64,000 nt of DNA from Candidatus Obscuribacterales bacterium (GTDB lineage: Bacteria; Cyanobacteriota; Vampirovibrionia; Obscuribacterales; Obscuribacteraceae): NCBI GenBank assembly GCA_019637435.1, contig JAHBVO010000001.1, positions 2,108,001-2,172,000 on the forward strand, given 5' to 3'. Under the pieces are notes generated by a model that saw only the letters and a list, made by a program, of their open reading frames with translations, made no database searches and was not told where the DNA came from. Made by a program: the position numbers and the translations under genes. The number at the start of each line of letters is the position of its first letter. The first letter of the stretch is position 1. Positions 52,701 to 59,665 of the stretch are shown one piece after another.

Positions 52701-54236
52701 GTTTGCCGGATCACGAAGAAGGTTGTAGTCTTTCTCGCTCAGATTTTCGGCGCGCGTCAATAAATCATTGTGTTTGTGGCCGGAACCTATACCGAATGGC
52801 CCCCATGCTTCCGAGTGAGTGCTCGCCATATCGCTGAGCACATTGTCTCGACCATACTTGAGGAAGGATTCGGCCGCCGTGGCTTCTCGTGGCGAGAGTC
52901 TGTCCGAGAAAATTTTATGGATTTTATCGTAATAGTCTTTTGCTTCTCGTTCTTCTTGTGTCTTTGGTGCTCGATTTTCGCTAGAGAGCTGCGCTCCCAT
53001 CGCGAATTGCTTGCGTTCCGAGTCGGATGCATTTTTTGCTGCGAGATTGATGTTATCTCTTGCATCAAGTATCCACTTTCCGGTGTTTCCCGTAGTGATT
53101 GTTTTGAGTGAGATGCGACCTTCGGTCAAGTAATCTTTGGCTACAGGATCGAGCAAATCGTTGACGTTTAATTTGGCTCGGCCAACTTGAACTTCTCCAC
53201 GCGCATTGGCTCGCTCGTAAAGTCTTTCCACACCGCCGGAACTGTAGCTGCCTTTGGGAAAAGCAATCGTAAGGTCTCTCATCAAGGACTTGTCGGCAAG
53301 AATATCTCGTCTGGCCTGCACTGTTGATGGTGCGTCTCCGCGCAGCGCCTCACCCAGAAGTCGCGCATCGCGTGAATCAATTGCGATTCGCGTAAGGTCT
53401 TTCACGTCTTGGGGCGAACGTTCGTCAACGCCTTTGCGGAATATCTCAAGCGATTTCAGAGTCTGTGGTGTTACGTCACTACCCACTTCTCGTATTGCTT
53501 CTTGCCAGGATTTTCCGTAATCTCTTTTGAAATTGGTTTCGAGTTCTTGGACCTGTTCCTTGTTCAAGGTCTCGAAAACGGTTCTGATCGCGACGTTTCC
53601 CCGACTGCTGTCTTCTCTTGTCTGATTGATTGCGACCATCAGCGCGCCGGCGTCATTGGTTTTTCCGTCGGTGCGATTCATAATTGACGTGATCTTTGCT
53701 TGCTCAACGCTCTCAGGACCGTCGAACTTGTCCGCGATTTCGCGTCGCAGCGCGCTGGTTTTGAAATCCGAAGTGTGATCTATTCCAGACTTATCGTTGT
53801 TTGCGGCTGACAGCTGCCGAGCTTTGCCTCTATCCCCGAACTTTTCTTCGTACAATTGCTCAAGCGCGCGACGATCTGATTGGCTCAAAGGCTCTAAAAT
53901 CCGAAAAACCTTATCTTTGTCCGGACTATTTTTCAGTCCCAGAAAGGAGGTCCGCGTTAGCGCCTCATGCAATTCGTCGGCGGAGCGCTCAAGTGTTTTG
54001 CGGTCAAGCGTTGGCGGTTTCGTCGCGTCCGGTTTTGTGATTGACTCCAAAGCGCCGGTCGGCTTGGGCTGCTCTGGCTTAACATCCTTGAGGGCGCTGG
54101 AATCTCTGGGCGCTGTAGCTTCCTGAGACAGTGTCGTTCGGGTATCAGGTGCGTCGACCGTCGTCCCCGGAGTTTCATGCGGTTTGTCAGCCGGCTTTTC
54201 AGTCGTCGGCTCCGCTTTCGGTTTCGCACCCACCAT
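43707..54236 (-). CDS. Giant repeat-rich protein with C-terminal zeta-toxin-like kinase domain
   Basis: A 3,509-residue polymorphic-toxin-like protein, no signal peptide. ATG 54236 follows AGAGGG by eight bases. Order: Pro/Thr-rich start; helical region with possible annexin-like repeats (about 90-260); Ala/Gly-rich hydrophobic segments (about 936-990 and 1160-1185); a run of 7-residue units such as NERGQLV (about 1334-1399); a degenerate HD-like domain (about 1465-1560); Trp/Gly-rich repeats; 130-residue repeats (about 2489-3149), two identical. At the end (3326-3509) is a P-loop domain with GLTGSGKTS, ESDELKPMLPEY and FVLPGVGTNAEW, matching zeta toxins, which phosphorylate UDP-N-acetylglucosamine and block wall synthesis. 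A delivery or processing route is not visible. Zeta-like fold confident; toxin role inferred. Confidence 0.85.
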   Translation of the reverse strand: MVGAKPKAEPTTEKPADKPHETPGTTVDAPDTRTTLSQEATAPRDSSALKDVKPEQPKPTGALESITKPDATKPPTLDRKTLERSADELHEALTRTSFLGLKNSPDKDKVFRILEPLSQSDRRALEQLYEEKFGDRGKARQLSAANNDKSGIDHTSDFKTSALRREIADKFDGPESVEQAKITSIMNRTDGKTNDAGALMVAINQTREDSSRGNVAIRTVFETLNKEQVQELETNFKRDYGKSWQEAIREVGSDVTPQTLKSLEIFRKGVDERSPQDVKDLTRIAIDSRDARLLGEALRGDAPSTVQARRDILADKSLMRDLTIAFPKGSYSSGGVERLYERANARGEVQVGRAKLNVNDLLDPVAKDYLTEGRISLKTITTGNTGKWILDARDNINLAAKNASDSERKQFAMGAQLSSENRAPKTQEEREAKDYYDKIHKIFSDRLSPREATAAESFLKYGRDNVLSDMASTHSEAWGPFGIGSGHKHNDLLTRAENLSEKDYNLLRDPANGKQFLSEIENSLSKYADEGERTRIMQMLRDKAAQPTYKDSQNIHRTLTETIAENKGTDFLWFGTSYDANNVLKNFSSMTASDAANMKSNPQFAQQMRDFIRNESEFSTIEQTLALRLIDKAAETGKIPQLDETDKLLKLVTEDGKRPEILSQAQKALESDLGLRTRLSKAPEQMTPEDRALRSVISESYLRQQANYMPPSEWNRNTRYNVDNFIATGKLSIQDRLNLGMDRKSTIEYAATAAPEERAATRLRFTETERQIIDNASANGGKLSLADRIQLATSDIRGIELKPADFKAELEEMHKTPEGLRKLQETKDEFTRKYGRNMDDVVLSQVEDKQVDEFKRLLTPDVGDGRQTFYDNVWKALRSDSGAAADGTYLTMQRSIDQTANSLEEYQRIYQTLPPDKQKALDEYFNKSWEEHKQSKEKLADLVITATITAAALATAPFTAGMSVAALAAWAGVAATAGAAFTVGTKMAFTGNDYDRSHMMRDIVHGAVAGGLIFAIPPVGRVTAVFGQGAKTILADGALASSVAGLQAAERAAVEKALAESLMQAGKNFGQQEALTVLKQAAPGLGADATNKLATELVGSVARNYGTAIDAGVQALNQQAAEGGKQVATRLMKQMGESSLIGAGGNAVATLADAPFSEHGLDLKNLRDQTMLGGAIGLIMPVAFKGIAAGGKYVLNVSKEVNAASGAVDVVVHATPGEPVTVRRANGMTETITERGRLMDGDTIVDGPTLKEPTPGETVTATRTTTEALPQPTDATPGTKPGVQPDAAPVKQTDGQSAAPTDGKSTPAPTDSPQTTTDGAKPSTTNSGTPEQANLRRNEHGQLVNEQGRLVNERGQLVNDEGKLVNRQGKLVNERGQTINERGEIVDSKGNLIESEFPAYSKAEFDRVRPELVDDLHGWKTIDGKNVGEEFDSLATKLGMSETERNQILDGLQTVREHGTRMVDIDPEQAINWKHTQREFGAAVDYAARNNFSKAETQDLLLSAMFSDGLKTKFNFTTHNVDGATAFEHFAKTHLTDLPAERIAGIRQAILEHQVAPPEFMAMIYGGAIQGSIKAEGRALTEAETAAFDSLKAKISNPFALGPDGLIDVPGGPAGAKAVKLTPDEQALLQRTGLENWYVPNEGNTWNKFSRGLIDADGIDNYAGPGGLSKIIGLRGPGKAVFFQDRHVLYGNPENPAQISSVDSWKQSQRDFLGTPEKGKLGVATEQTRAYVEQQSARMQDDIESAQGRVNEWISSAEGRRQLGLPAEGPIEKVPGWTGSKEKPDLIDYSTATPEELDRARKIWDRFSEELGREQRVNLRTTPEYAPAMQKAADVRAAEQTANAWNQRATDTGTGVTLERAPSGENRWLVRRPDGSSAELHAEITSNPDGSQTVKYITDQRADWYQKAYERGAPESPMVREVTYHPDGSTTTKGFDAEFVPPEGSVLRKDARFGEYWSTPDGKQVWIDGERRVWNEVSKGVWQSKDGVLAENIEYVRKGLTTATPLDSSLEWTNSYNGVDTKMVAKAGDYRIDEGGGKFYVVDKDIFERVYTKAPGTENQYVKAGVRARESHHDQTVQTRGGDVFAKKGDFLATGPDGEIYVIEREKFHNLYERNATQPATPVEQFKMPEAIGPAVENADGTVTTPYVNGEIIWDKNKNLVTITDKLNGTSSTWSGEVLASQGVRVDPISGKASAFTEPVRFYFNNGAEERISSSGHRFVHTPDMAPGEFRGEDGAILRESGREAGPRSGETTFRSSSDSATGARQLTDSEGRVWTESNGQWVNDKGSLTIDEKGYRFTWNDGSANWTDADGRHWSRTAQDPPGRWTSNGSTYDEGSWNFTKRTKDDAHAPEILAALSPAAVAVAVTARANDGSNQDGTQQTDPRQTGVMVEGPSSARDVEVKADGTWTAKLEDGRVITPDSPGPWQVQLKNDTTLRRHDNSLEFRNPDGSGKVTIYDGKGGEKSFNLLPGGKYLDHNGKPMQYFSASETPPSTESFQFQKKATVKAEVATEPFEWTDWQGNTMQGAVGDIKVTQPDGALSSVKPDIFNSTYSPVEGQPGVYAKTAITNARQLQTDTAIPTLEGMGTGDKGDWLVTGPAGERYIVEGHKFNEFYRAVPKPADASPSFEFQKKASVRAEVASEPFEWKDWQGNPKTAKAGDWKVTQPDGTISSVEPSIFAKTYSEVPGKPGEYAKTAITNAQQLRETTVINTKEGLGVGNKGDWLVTGPEGEQYIIEARKFDELYRAVPKPADASPSFEFQKKASVRAEVASEPFEWKDWQGNPKTAKAGDWKVTQPDGTISSVEPSIFAKTYSEVPGKPGEYAKTAITNAQQLRETTVINTKEGLGVGNKGDWLVTGPEGEQYIIEARKFDELYRAVPKPADASPSFEFQKKASVRAEVATEPFEWKDWQGNPKTAKAGDWKVTQPDGTISSVEPSIFAKTYSEVPGKPGEYAKTAITNAQQLRNPTVINTKEGIGVGNRGDWLVTGPEGEQYIIEAKKFDELYRPAVGKVQEIPPPYKVDVESPSKDYIKSTAIKAEMVTEDNFKWTNHDAAEGHREQIAKKGDYKIYPADGSEFYVADGEFFRQNYHDMPGFPGKYAKTQAANAQVLEAPASVNNPDQGITSGVAGDYLVTDKNGLQYIVPKAKFESQYAPREATARAVEPMHLPPDTSTPVDMGDGTMHSTWEKGDIIRNTKDNSILVQNNETGEYQYYQGGRMVEEKRVIQAGDATKHQTIRYPYQDIDSVSRLPSPQEYNAALLKTEYQGHSLKQVKDEAMSMPDTMKDPEIIGTPELLAARQELQKQAVETRWNQLLSGEDATAKELDFGPPQQEKKARILMGLTGSGKTSSGMADLKGKGYMVLESDELKPMLPEYNGGVGATALRNESNMLNDQLLERAIADGYNFVLPGVGTNAEWMKETIKKLADAGWQVDLVFVDIPPAESMTRVVSRFQKEGRFVDPGFLVTHGHVPAQNYRQVVDDMFINGSGLTGYRHVWNYGRTPITLEEGSIH
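44790..46770 (-). repeat. Five tandem 130-residue repeats within the giant gene
   Basis: Units of 390 bases: 46770-46381 (diverged), 46380-45991, 45990-45601 and 45600-45211 (near-identical), and a diverged last unit to about 44790. Units two and three encode the same 130 residues; unit four differs at a few positions. Each unit has the pattern F-x-F-QKKA, EPFEW-x-DWQGN, GDxKVTQPDG, YAKTAITNA, GDWLVTGPxGExYI. A degenerate relative lies at about 48230-47890. Identity at DNA level implies recent duplication or gene conversion. Confidence 0.95.
50040..50235 (-). repeat. Run of 7-residue (21-bp) repeats
   Basis: About eight consecutive units of the form N-E-(R/Q/H)-G-(Q/R/K)-L-V, then NERGQTI, NERGEIV and DSKGNLI, in the giant protein at about residues 1334-1399, directly after a Thr/Pro-rich linker and before the HD-like region. 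The regular hydrophobic pair after each Gly suggests a beta-strand solenoid or linker. Confidence 0.9.
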
Positions 54237-54540
54237 GGTATGCACCCTCTTCCGGAGAAGTGTCGCGATCTACATATACTATTTACCCAGGCGAAATCCC
54301 AAAAGAGCTCTTGACAAGAGGCGATTTAAGCTTTGCCGGTAGTAGATACTTTCGGGCGTTTGAGGGTGCTGAAAGTGCCCGTCAGATTCATTTGTCGTTT
54401 TACTACGATGAACTCTGCCGTCATTGTTGTCAATAGGGCGTGGCGCAAAGTTTTTTGCCTGGTTTGACCTCAAACCGGCCTCCGATTTCTACCAGGGCTT
54501 TTAAATCTGCAATCTGGTCGCATGTTCGGCTAGCGCAAAA

Positions 54541-55050
54541 TTACTGCGACGCCTGCCACTTGATCGACAGAAAGATTTTGTCCGCTAGTTTCTCATGCAG
54601 TTCTAATTGACCGGTCGGTGCTGAAAAGTATAGGTTTTGAACTTTCCGACCTTTGCCGCCATTATCTATGAAACATGACATGGTAGAGAGCCCCTGCGCA
54701 AGCCAGTTTCCCTTGATGCGAATCACTCTTCGTTCGTTGACATACGCAGTATCAGCAAGTTTGATTTCGAAAACATCCTTGTTCGATAAACCTTCAATAA
54801 CCGGCTCCAAATCCTGGATTTCAGTTTCCGATAGCTCGTGAAATGGTGCGTAAAGAGCAGTCTGAAATTTTTCTGCATCGCCTCTGCTTAGTTCCACATC
54901 GCGATATAGGTGGCAAAAGAGTATATCGTTGTTGGTTGCGGCTCGAAAAACAGATATCTGGCGTTCGCCCAGATCTAGTCGTTCCTCCGCGTGCCATTCA
55001 TCGGGAATCTCAAACTGGTGAACAACGCCAAGTCTCTCTTCGATAATCAT
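54541..55050 (-). CDS. Hypothetical protein, 169 residues
   Basis: A soluble protein of alternating strands and helices, no signal peptide or membrane segment. The pattern (RQISVFRAATNNDILFCHLYRD; VNERRVIRIKGNWL; KVQNLYFSAPTG) suggests a small alpha-beta fold, but I recognise no family. GAAG lies about nine bases before the ATG at 55050. It sits between the giant toxin-like gene and a sugar-phosphate epimerase gene on the same strand. Confidence 0.6.
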   Translation of the reverse strand: MIIEERLGVVHQFEIPDEWHAEERLDLGERQISVFRAATNNDILFCHLYRDVELSRGDAEKFQTALYAPFHELSETEIQDLEPVIEGLSNKDVFEIKLADTAYVNERRVIRIKGNWLAQGLSTMSCFIDNGGKGRKVQNLYFSAPTGQLELHEKLADKIFLSIKWQASQ

Positions 55051-55109
55051 TCTTCTTCCCCTTTGCGTTACCTACGAGTTTCGACCGACTTGCGTTCAAA
55101 CTCAGCTAC

Positions 55110-56027
55110 TCAAGCTGTTTTATTAGAGGCAATCTGAGCAGACATCGTATGTGATTTACCCGGCGATAACTCGATTGCATTTACCAGAGCGTTTGCCGTT
55201 TCAACACAAACCATTTGTTGCCATGCGTCATCACCCAGATCCGCTAGTTTCGCCGACAACTCGTCCCAGGGATTCCAAACCACGGTTGTCGCTGAATTCT
55301 CTTTGCTAATCACCAGGCGTCGCTTCTTGAGTGGGTCTTGAATATAGACTGTTGATTTCGAGTTTATGTAAGGTCTGTCAGTTTCACCGGTCAGCGCAAG
55401 GATGTTTTCGGTTTGAGTCTTGTGTTTAAACTCATCGGTTTTGTCCAGGAAATCCGTATTGACCAAACCGTAAATACTGATTTGTCTGGCATCGCCTACC
55501 GAGAAGTAGGAGTGTAGCGCTTCTTCGAAAATGAACGGTTCGCTCGAAGTGTTTTCCACAGTCAGGCGAAGAGCGAGATTTTTTCCGAATACGATTTTGT
55601 ATTTCAAAACAAAATTGTCGAACCCTAGAGCACGCGATGCCTCGTTTGGTTCCAAAGTTAGAGTCATATTGACTTTGCCATCAGATATGGTGGCTTCGCT
55701 GATCTGCCAAGTGGAAGTTCTCGCGAATCCGTGCGAAGGACCGTCTGTCCGCGTGGAATACTGGTTTGCTGTCCGTGAGCCGAACCAGGGGAAAATAATT
55801 GGTACTCCGCCTCGAATGGCTTTGCCAGGCTCGAAAAGGGACTTGTCACTCAGGAAGAACACCGGTTCTGAACCGGATGGGCACCACTCAGTAAGATGAG
55901 CTCCCTGAAGAAATATTTTTGCATTACAGGGGTCTGTCGTGATTGTCGCGTAGATTAAGCCGAACTCGTTCTCTGCGAAACTTAGTTTGCCCGGAATGGC
56001 GAATTTGTCAATGTATTCTTGCAGCAA
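55110..56027 (-). CDS. Glucose-6-phosphate 1-epimerase-like protein (YeaD family)
   Basis: A 305-residue aldose-1-epimerase-fold enzyme that interconverts alpha and beta hexose 6-phosphates. Seen: QGAHLTEWCPSG, IRGGVPIIFPWFG, PSHGFART (substrate and catalytic His region), ALHSYFSVGD and VVWNPWDELSAKLADLGDDAWQQMVCVETAN near the end, all typical of the YeaD branch. The start is placed at TTG 56027 because AGGTG lies five bases upstream and the length then fits the family; the frame is open 15 codons further. Cytoplasmic. Possibly paired with gluconate and glucose metabolism. Confidence 0.85.
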   Translation of the reverse strand: MLQEYIDKFAIPGKLSFAENEFGLIYATITTDPCNAKIFLQGAHLTEWCPSGSEPVFFLSDKSLFEPGKAIRGGVPIIFPWFGSRTANQYSTRTDGPSHGFARTSTWQISEATISDGKVNMTLTLEPNEASRALGFDNFVLKYKIVFGKNLALRLTVENTSSEPFIFEEALHSYFSVGDARQISIYGLVNTDFLDKTDEFKHKTQTENILALTGETDRPYINSKSTVYIQDPLKKRRLVISKENSATTVVWNPWDELSAKLADLGDDAWQQMVCVETANALVNAIELSPGKSHTMSAQIASNKTA

Positions 56028-56307
56028 AATGCACCTGTGGAAACTGATGGATAAACGTTTTACCGTCCCCAATTATTTCATAGGCAGCGTTTCAAAATCA
56101 AAGAGATCTGAACTATTTAAAGCGTGTTAGTTTCTCACATCACCAGCAGTAAACTTCGCTATTTCCCTGGACATGAAAGTGGTTAACTAAATTGAAATCA
56201 ACGCCACTTCAGAGGTCTCTTCCAGCGCAAGATACTCTTGCACTGAAATTAATCCGGAGGGTCTTTCTGGTCTCATAAAAGTATTTTACAACGGCCGCGG
56301 CAGCACC

Positions 56308-56862
56308 TTAAGGTTTCTTCGACCAGTTGATGCTGGCGAGCGTCCCGCCGCTTTCTTTGTGTTTTCTGCAGGTAATATACACTGATTGTTTTCCGCTTTC
56401 AGCTGTCAGCATGTACATCTCGCCGGTGGTGCTAAGCTCTGACAGCGCTTTTGCCGAAGGTATCTTTACCTTCCAGTTAGCTCTCCGACAGGCGGAATTG
56501 TAGAAGTCGAATACTTGCTTTGGTTGATCCTTTGTAACAAGCATCGCTGAAGCCGTAGGTTTCCCCTTCGTGGAATGCGAAAAGTTTTTTGTGATTACGT
56601 TGCTGGTGTAAGCAGGCAGCGGAAAGTTCTTCGGCCAGCTGTCCGAGGTGGAGATGTGGTATTTGTCGCTCAAGAGCTTCATTACCTGCTCTTTTGATTT
56701 GTATTGCTGAATTTCGCGAAGCACTTCAGGGGAAGCGTTTTGATATTGTTGCGCCACTGCAGGTGGTGCTGCCAGATAGTTAAAACCAGTTGTCATCGTA
56801 GCGGCTAGAGCGAGTTTAGAAATGAAATCTAGGAGTGTGAACAATGAAAGCCGTCCAGTCAT
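56308..56862 (-). CDS. Secreted hypothetical protein of the second Tad-like group
   Basis: A 184-residue exported protein. Signal-like segment at about 8-36 (LLDFISKLALAATMTTGFNYLAAPPAVAQ), then a globular domain with two Cys. The piece TKDQPKQVFDFYNSACRRANWKV resembles small secreted alpha-beta proteins in which a single helix packs on a sheet; no family recognised. GGAGAG seven bases before the ATG supports the start. It follows the TadG-like gene by 18 bases and is probably co-transcribed. Confidence 0.65.
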   Translation of the reverse strand: MTGRLSLFTLLDFISKLALAATMTTGFNYLAAPPAVAQQYQNASPEVLREIQQYKSKEQVMKLLSDKYHISTSDSWPKNFPLPAYTSNVITKNFSHSTKGKPTASAMLVTKDQPKQVFDFYNSACRRANWKVKIPSAKALSELSTTGEMYMLTAESGKQSVYITCRKHKESGGTLASINWSKKP

Positions 56863-56880
56863 GTGATTGCTCTCCGTTTA

Positions 56881-58602
56881 CTAAAGAAGGCTGGGGACTG
56901 CGATCCCCAGTGAATAGATTTCAGTCCAGCGTTTCACTCGAAGATCACCCAGGCATGAGTTGTAGCCCGATCCAGGAGTCCAGTACACATCTTTATCCCA
57001 CAGACCCCAGCCAATTGGGAGACCAGGAACCATCAGGCACTTTGGAAGCGGCTGTCCAGACGCGCTATTGTAGAGCGCAGCCGGACAATCAGCATCGTCA
57101 ACGAGCTTCATCTCGGTTCCATCTGGTTCTTCGTTCTGTTTGAGAAGGAGCCATGGTGCCTTCACCAGAGCAAGATATTTCGGCAAGACTTCTATGTGTT
57201 CTCCGTCCGAAGAAAACATATAGAACTCACGTTGATCGGCCAGCAGATACAAGATCGTGAGCGGGCTGTTCAAGCTGTCGTGGAGCTCGTCTACGGTCAC
57301 GACTTTGCCGACTTTGCCAACCATCTCATTTGCACGATTGCACAGATAGGCTTCAATCTTTTCCTTGCCCTCGTCAGGGAGTCCAAAAATTATTTGGTCT
57401 AGCGTGCGAGCGATCACATCGCCGCCTACTTCAACTTCTCCAGAACTTACGTAAGAGCAGAAGGCTCCGCCGAAGGGCATTCTCTTTGCGCCCATCGTTT
57501 CCAGTTTATATCCGTATTTTTCAGGATCTCCAAACTCGACCTTTTTGGTTGGACCGAATGGGAAGAAGTACCAATGGACATACATTTCGTCCAGTTTTAT
57601 ACGGACGAAGGAATGGGGAAGCGACATCCTAAAAGTTTGACCGGGATTGGTTAATACCCATGATGTTGCTTTCTGACCGGCTTTGCCGCCTTTGGATTCT
57701 GCAATTCCCTCTCCGGAAAAAGCATTTGGAATAGGTTTGTCCCAACCTTGAAGAGGTTTCGCCTTAAGCAAGTTGTCACCGAATTCGCTTCCTGACACCA
57801 TGCGTGGTGTCTCGTCGTATACGAAAGGAACTTGCCAGAAATTGCGATCCCCAAGTTCAATTGGTTTATAACCGCTAAGGAAGAACAGGTCTTTTCCGCT
57901 GGATGGTACGTTCTTCCGTGATGACTTCATCACGAGGTCAGGCATCTGGAAATTTGGCGGCAGCGAATATTGTGGCGGCGCTACAGTGATGTTACTTTCG
58001 CGCCCGCGTTGCATGTAGGACGTCTGCCAGTTATTTCCTCGCAAAGCCTTTGTACGAATGTCGGTGCCGAGCATTCTCACAGAGTTTTTGCCGGCTAATT
58101 CGTCGAAGAAATTGTAGAGATTTTCCTTCTGTTGCAGTTTATTAGCCAAGCGATTACTTATTGATTGGGCACCCTCAAACGCCTTTTGCGCATTTGCCTT
58201 TCCCTGTCCGCCAGCGCCTTCACGCTCTGCTGCTTCCGCGTTGATTCCTATCTGGAGCGCCTTTGCCCATATGCGATTGATGCGGTGCAAATTGATTTCT
58301 TTCAAATCGGACAGACCGAGAGTTAAGCTAGCCAGGTAATCTTCACCATGGGTGGTGTCATTTGCGACATCAGCGAATATGAGTTCGTTGGGCGACGGCA
58401 TAAGGGGGACGCTGACATCGTCTGCAACTCGTTTTCCGACATTGAGCATGCCCGCATCGGTTGCATTCTTCGTTTCATTCTGTCCACCCATATACATGGT
58501 CAAGCCGAAAAAGGCGATCCCGATAAGTAACAGAACAAACGCCAGAACAGCGCCAAGTGAGATGGAGCCGCGGGTTCGGTTTTTCTTACTCAATAGCTGC
58601 AT
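56881..58602 (-). CDS. Large TadG-like protein
   Basis: A 573-residue protein with a basic N-terminus (SKKNRTRGSISLGAVLAFVLLLIGIAFFGLTMYMGG), one helix and a large outer domain. The segment just after the helix (NETKNATDAGMLNVGKRVA) is the TadG-type N-x-x-x-x-A-x-D-A-x-x-L-A block. The outer domain has no recognised enzyme motif. AGGAG nine bases before the ATG confirms the start. Third gene of the minus-strand group 59551-56308. Confidence 0.75.
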   Translation of the reverse strand: MQLLSKKNRTRGSISLGAVLAFVLLLIGIAFFGLTMYMGGQNETKNATDAGMLNVGKRVADDVSVPLMPSPNELIFADVANDTTHGEDYLASLTLGLSDLKEINLHRINRIWAKALQIGINAEAAEREGAGGQGKANAQKAFEGAQSISNRLANKLQQKENLYNFFDELAGKNSVRMLGTDIRTKALRGNNWQTSYMQRGRESNITVAPPQYSLPPNFQMPDLVMKSSRKNVPSSGKDLFFLSGYKPIELGDRNFWQVPFVYDETPRMVSGSEFGDNLLKAKPLQGWDKPIPNAFSGEGIAESKGGKAGQKATSWVLTNPGQTFRMSLPHSFVRIKLDEMYVHWYFFPFGPTKKVEFGDPEKYGYKLETMGAKRMPFGGAFCSYVSSGEVEVGGDVIARTLDQIIFGLPDEGKEKIEAYLCNRANEMVGKVGKVVTVDELHDSLNSPLTILYLLADQREFYMFSSDGEHIEVLPKYLALVKAPWLLLKQNEEPDGTEMKLVDDADCPAALYNSASGQPLPKCLMVPGLPIGWGLWDKDVYWTPGSGYNSCLGDLRVKRWTEIYSLGIAVPSLL

Positions 58603-58623
58603 CGGTTTTTGCTCCTGGGTTTT

Positions 58624-59031
58624 TTAATGAGCAACGACTGGTTCGGTGGCCTGGGCTAAAAATGTATAGCTCGCGCCGATTCCTGGGACTGGAATGGGTA
58701 GCGAAACGTGCATTTTTGTTGTGGCTGACACCGTTTGCTTCGGCACATAGTCAAGGCTCTTAAGACTCAATTCGGTTATGAAGCCGGCGTTGCCTTTTTT
58801 GTTTTCTTTGAGAGAATTCTGAGCTGCTTCAACAGCTTTTGCTAAAGAAGATTGGCTTGCAGCTGCGCGGGCGGCGTTTTTTGCTGCGCCGTCATTAACG
58901 CCATTGGCTAAAACCATTACTATTAAATCAATCAGCGCCATTGCGATTACGATTATTATCGTGCCGACGGCAACCGCTTCAATCATTTGCGAGCCGCACT
59001 TTCGACGTTCTCTTCTTCGATCATCCGGCAT
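58624..59031 (-). CDS. TadE-like pseudopilin, group 2
   Basis: A 135-residue protein: Arg-rich start, CGSQMIEAVAVGTIIIVIAMALIDLIVMVLANG helix carrying a Glu at about 18, then DGAAKNAARAAASQ after the helix, which closely parallels the DAARAAASG block of the protein at 37489. Overlaps the upstream gene by 11 bases. Confidence 0.8.
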   Translation of the reverse strand: MPDDRRRERRKCGSQMIEAVAVGTIIIVIAMALIDLIVMVLANGVNDGAAKNAARAAASQSSLAKAVEAAQNSLKENKKGNAGFITELSLKSLDYVPKQTVSATTKMHVSLPIPVPGIGASYTFLAQATEPVVAH

Positions 59032-59551
59032 TTTCAGGGTTCTCCATTGGTCGTTCCGACTCTATGTGAAGCGGCACAGGACTATTGAGTGCTGGGACCT
59101 TCACGATTGGAAACGGCACGAACACTGCAGGATTGCAAACGACAGTTGTTTTGACCATGACATACTTGCTGGTCGATGATGCGTCACCGCCTGAAATGCC
59201 ATCTCTATAACTAATTTCGGTGACCGGTCGACCGGCAACATTAACAAATTTGCCTAAACCGCTGTCATGCCACTGCGCGGGAATTCCTTTTTTTACCATC
59301 CCATTGGGATCCTGAGCTTGTTCGGCTGGCACCAGCGATGCCTCGTGAACCTGGTTGTTGTTTAGAACCTTAACTACACCGTAGGCGAAACAGATGGAGA
59401 CCAGGTCCAGAACTGGAAAGAAGAAGAGTAAAAGCAAAATGAAAAGTGCAGGACCGAACTCAGCGAGCGTTGCAGCGCGGATGTTTCTCACCTTCGCGCG
59501 TCGGTGCTCGGTAACCCTCAGCTTGAATTGTCGCTTTGAATTGCGGATCAT
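59021..59551 (-). CDS. TadE/F-like pseudopilin, group 2, first gene
   Basis: A 176-residue protein with a basic N-terminus and the segment ATLAEFGPALFILLLLFFFPVLDLVSICFAYG, matching the SEFGSAFLLL...FLPLLNM helix of the protein at 38797, so the two groups are paralogous. The outer domain is short and Pro/Val-rich. First gene of its group and divergent from the 4-Cys domain gene. Confidence 0.75.
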   Translation of the reverse strand: MIRNSKRQFKLRVTEHRRAKVRNIRAATLAEFGPALFILLLLFFFPVLDLVSICFAYGVVKVLNNNQVHEASLVPAEQAQDPNGMVKKGIPAQWHDSGLGKFVNVAGRPVTEISYRDGISGGDASSTSKYVMVKTTVVCNPAVFVPFPIVKVPALNSPVPLHIESERPMENPENAG

Positions 59552-59665
59552 GGTTGCTAAAACGTGCGAAAGTAATTACATCAAGAGTTTCCACAGTATC
59601 TCACAAAGTATACTTGGGTAGGCGGACTTTTTAGGACGCCTGAACAGTCACTCAAGGACCACTGG

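Noticed and set aside
54461..54476. Small hairpin GGTTTGA/TCAAACC downstream of the 169-residue protein gene
   Set aside because: Followed by A-runs rather than T-runs on the relevant strand, so not supported as a terminator.
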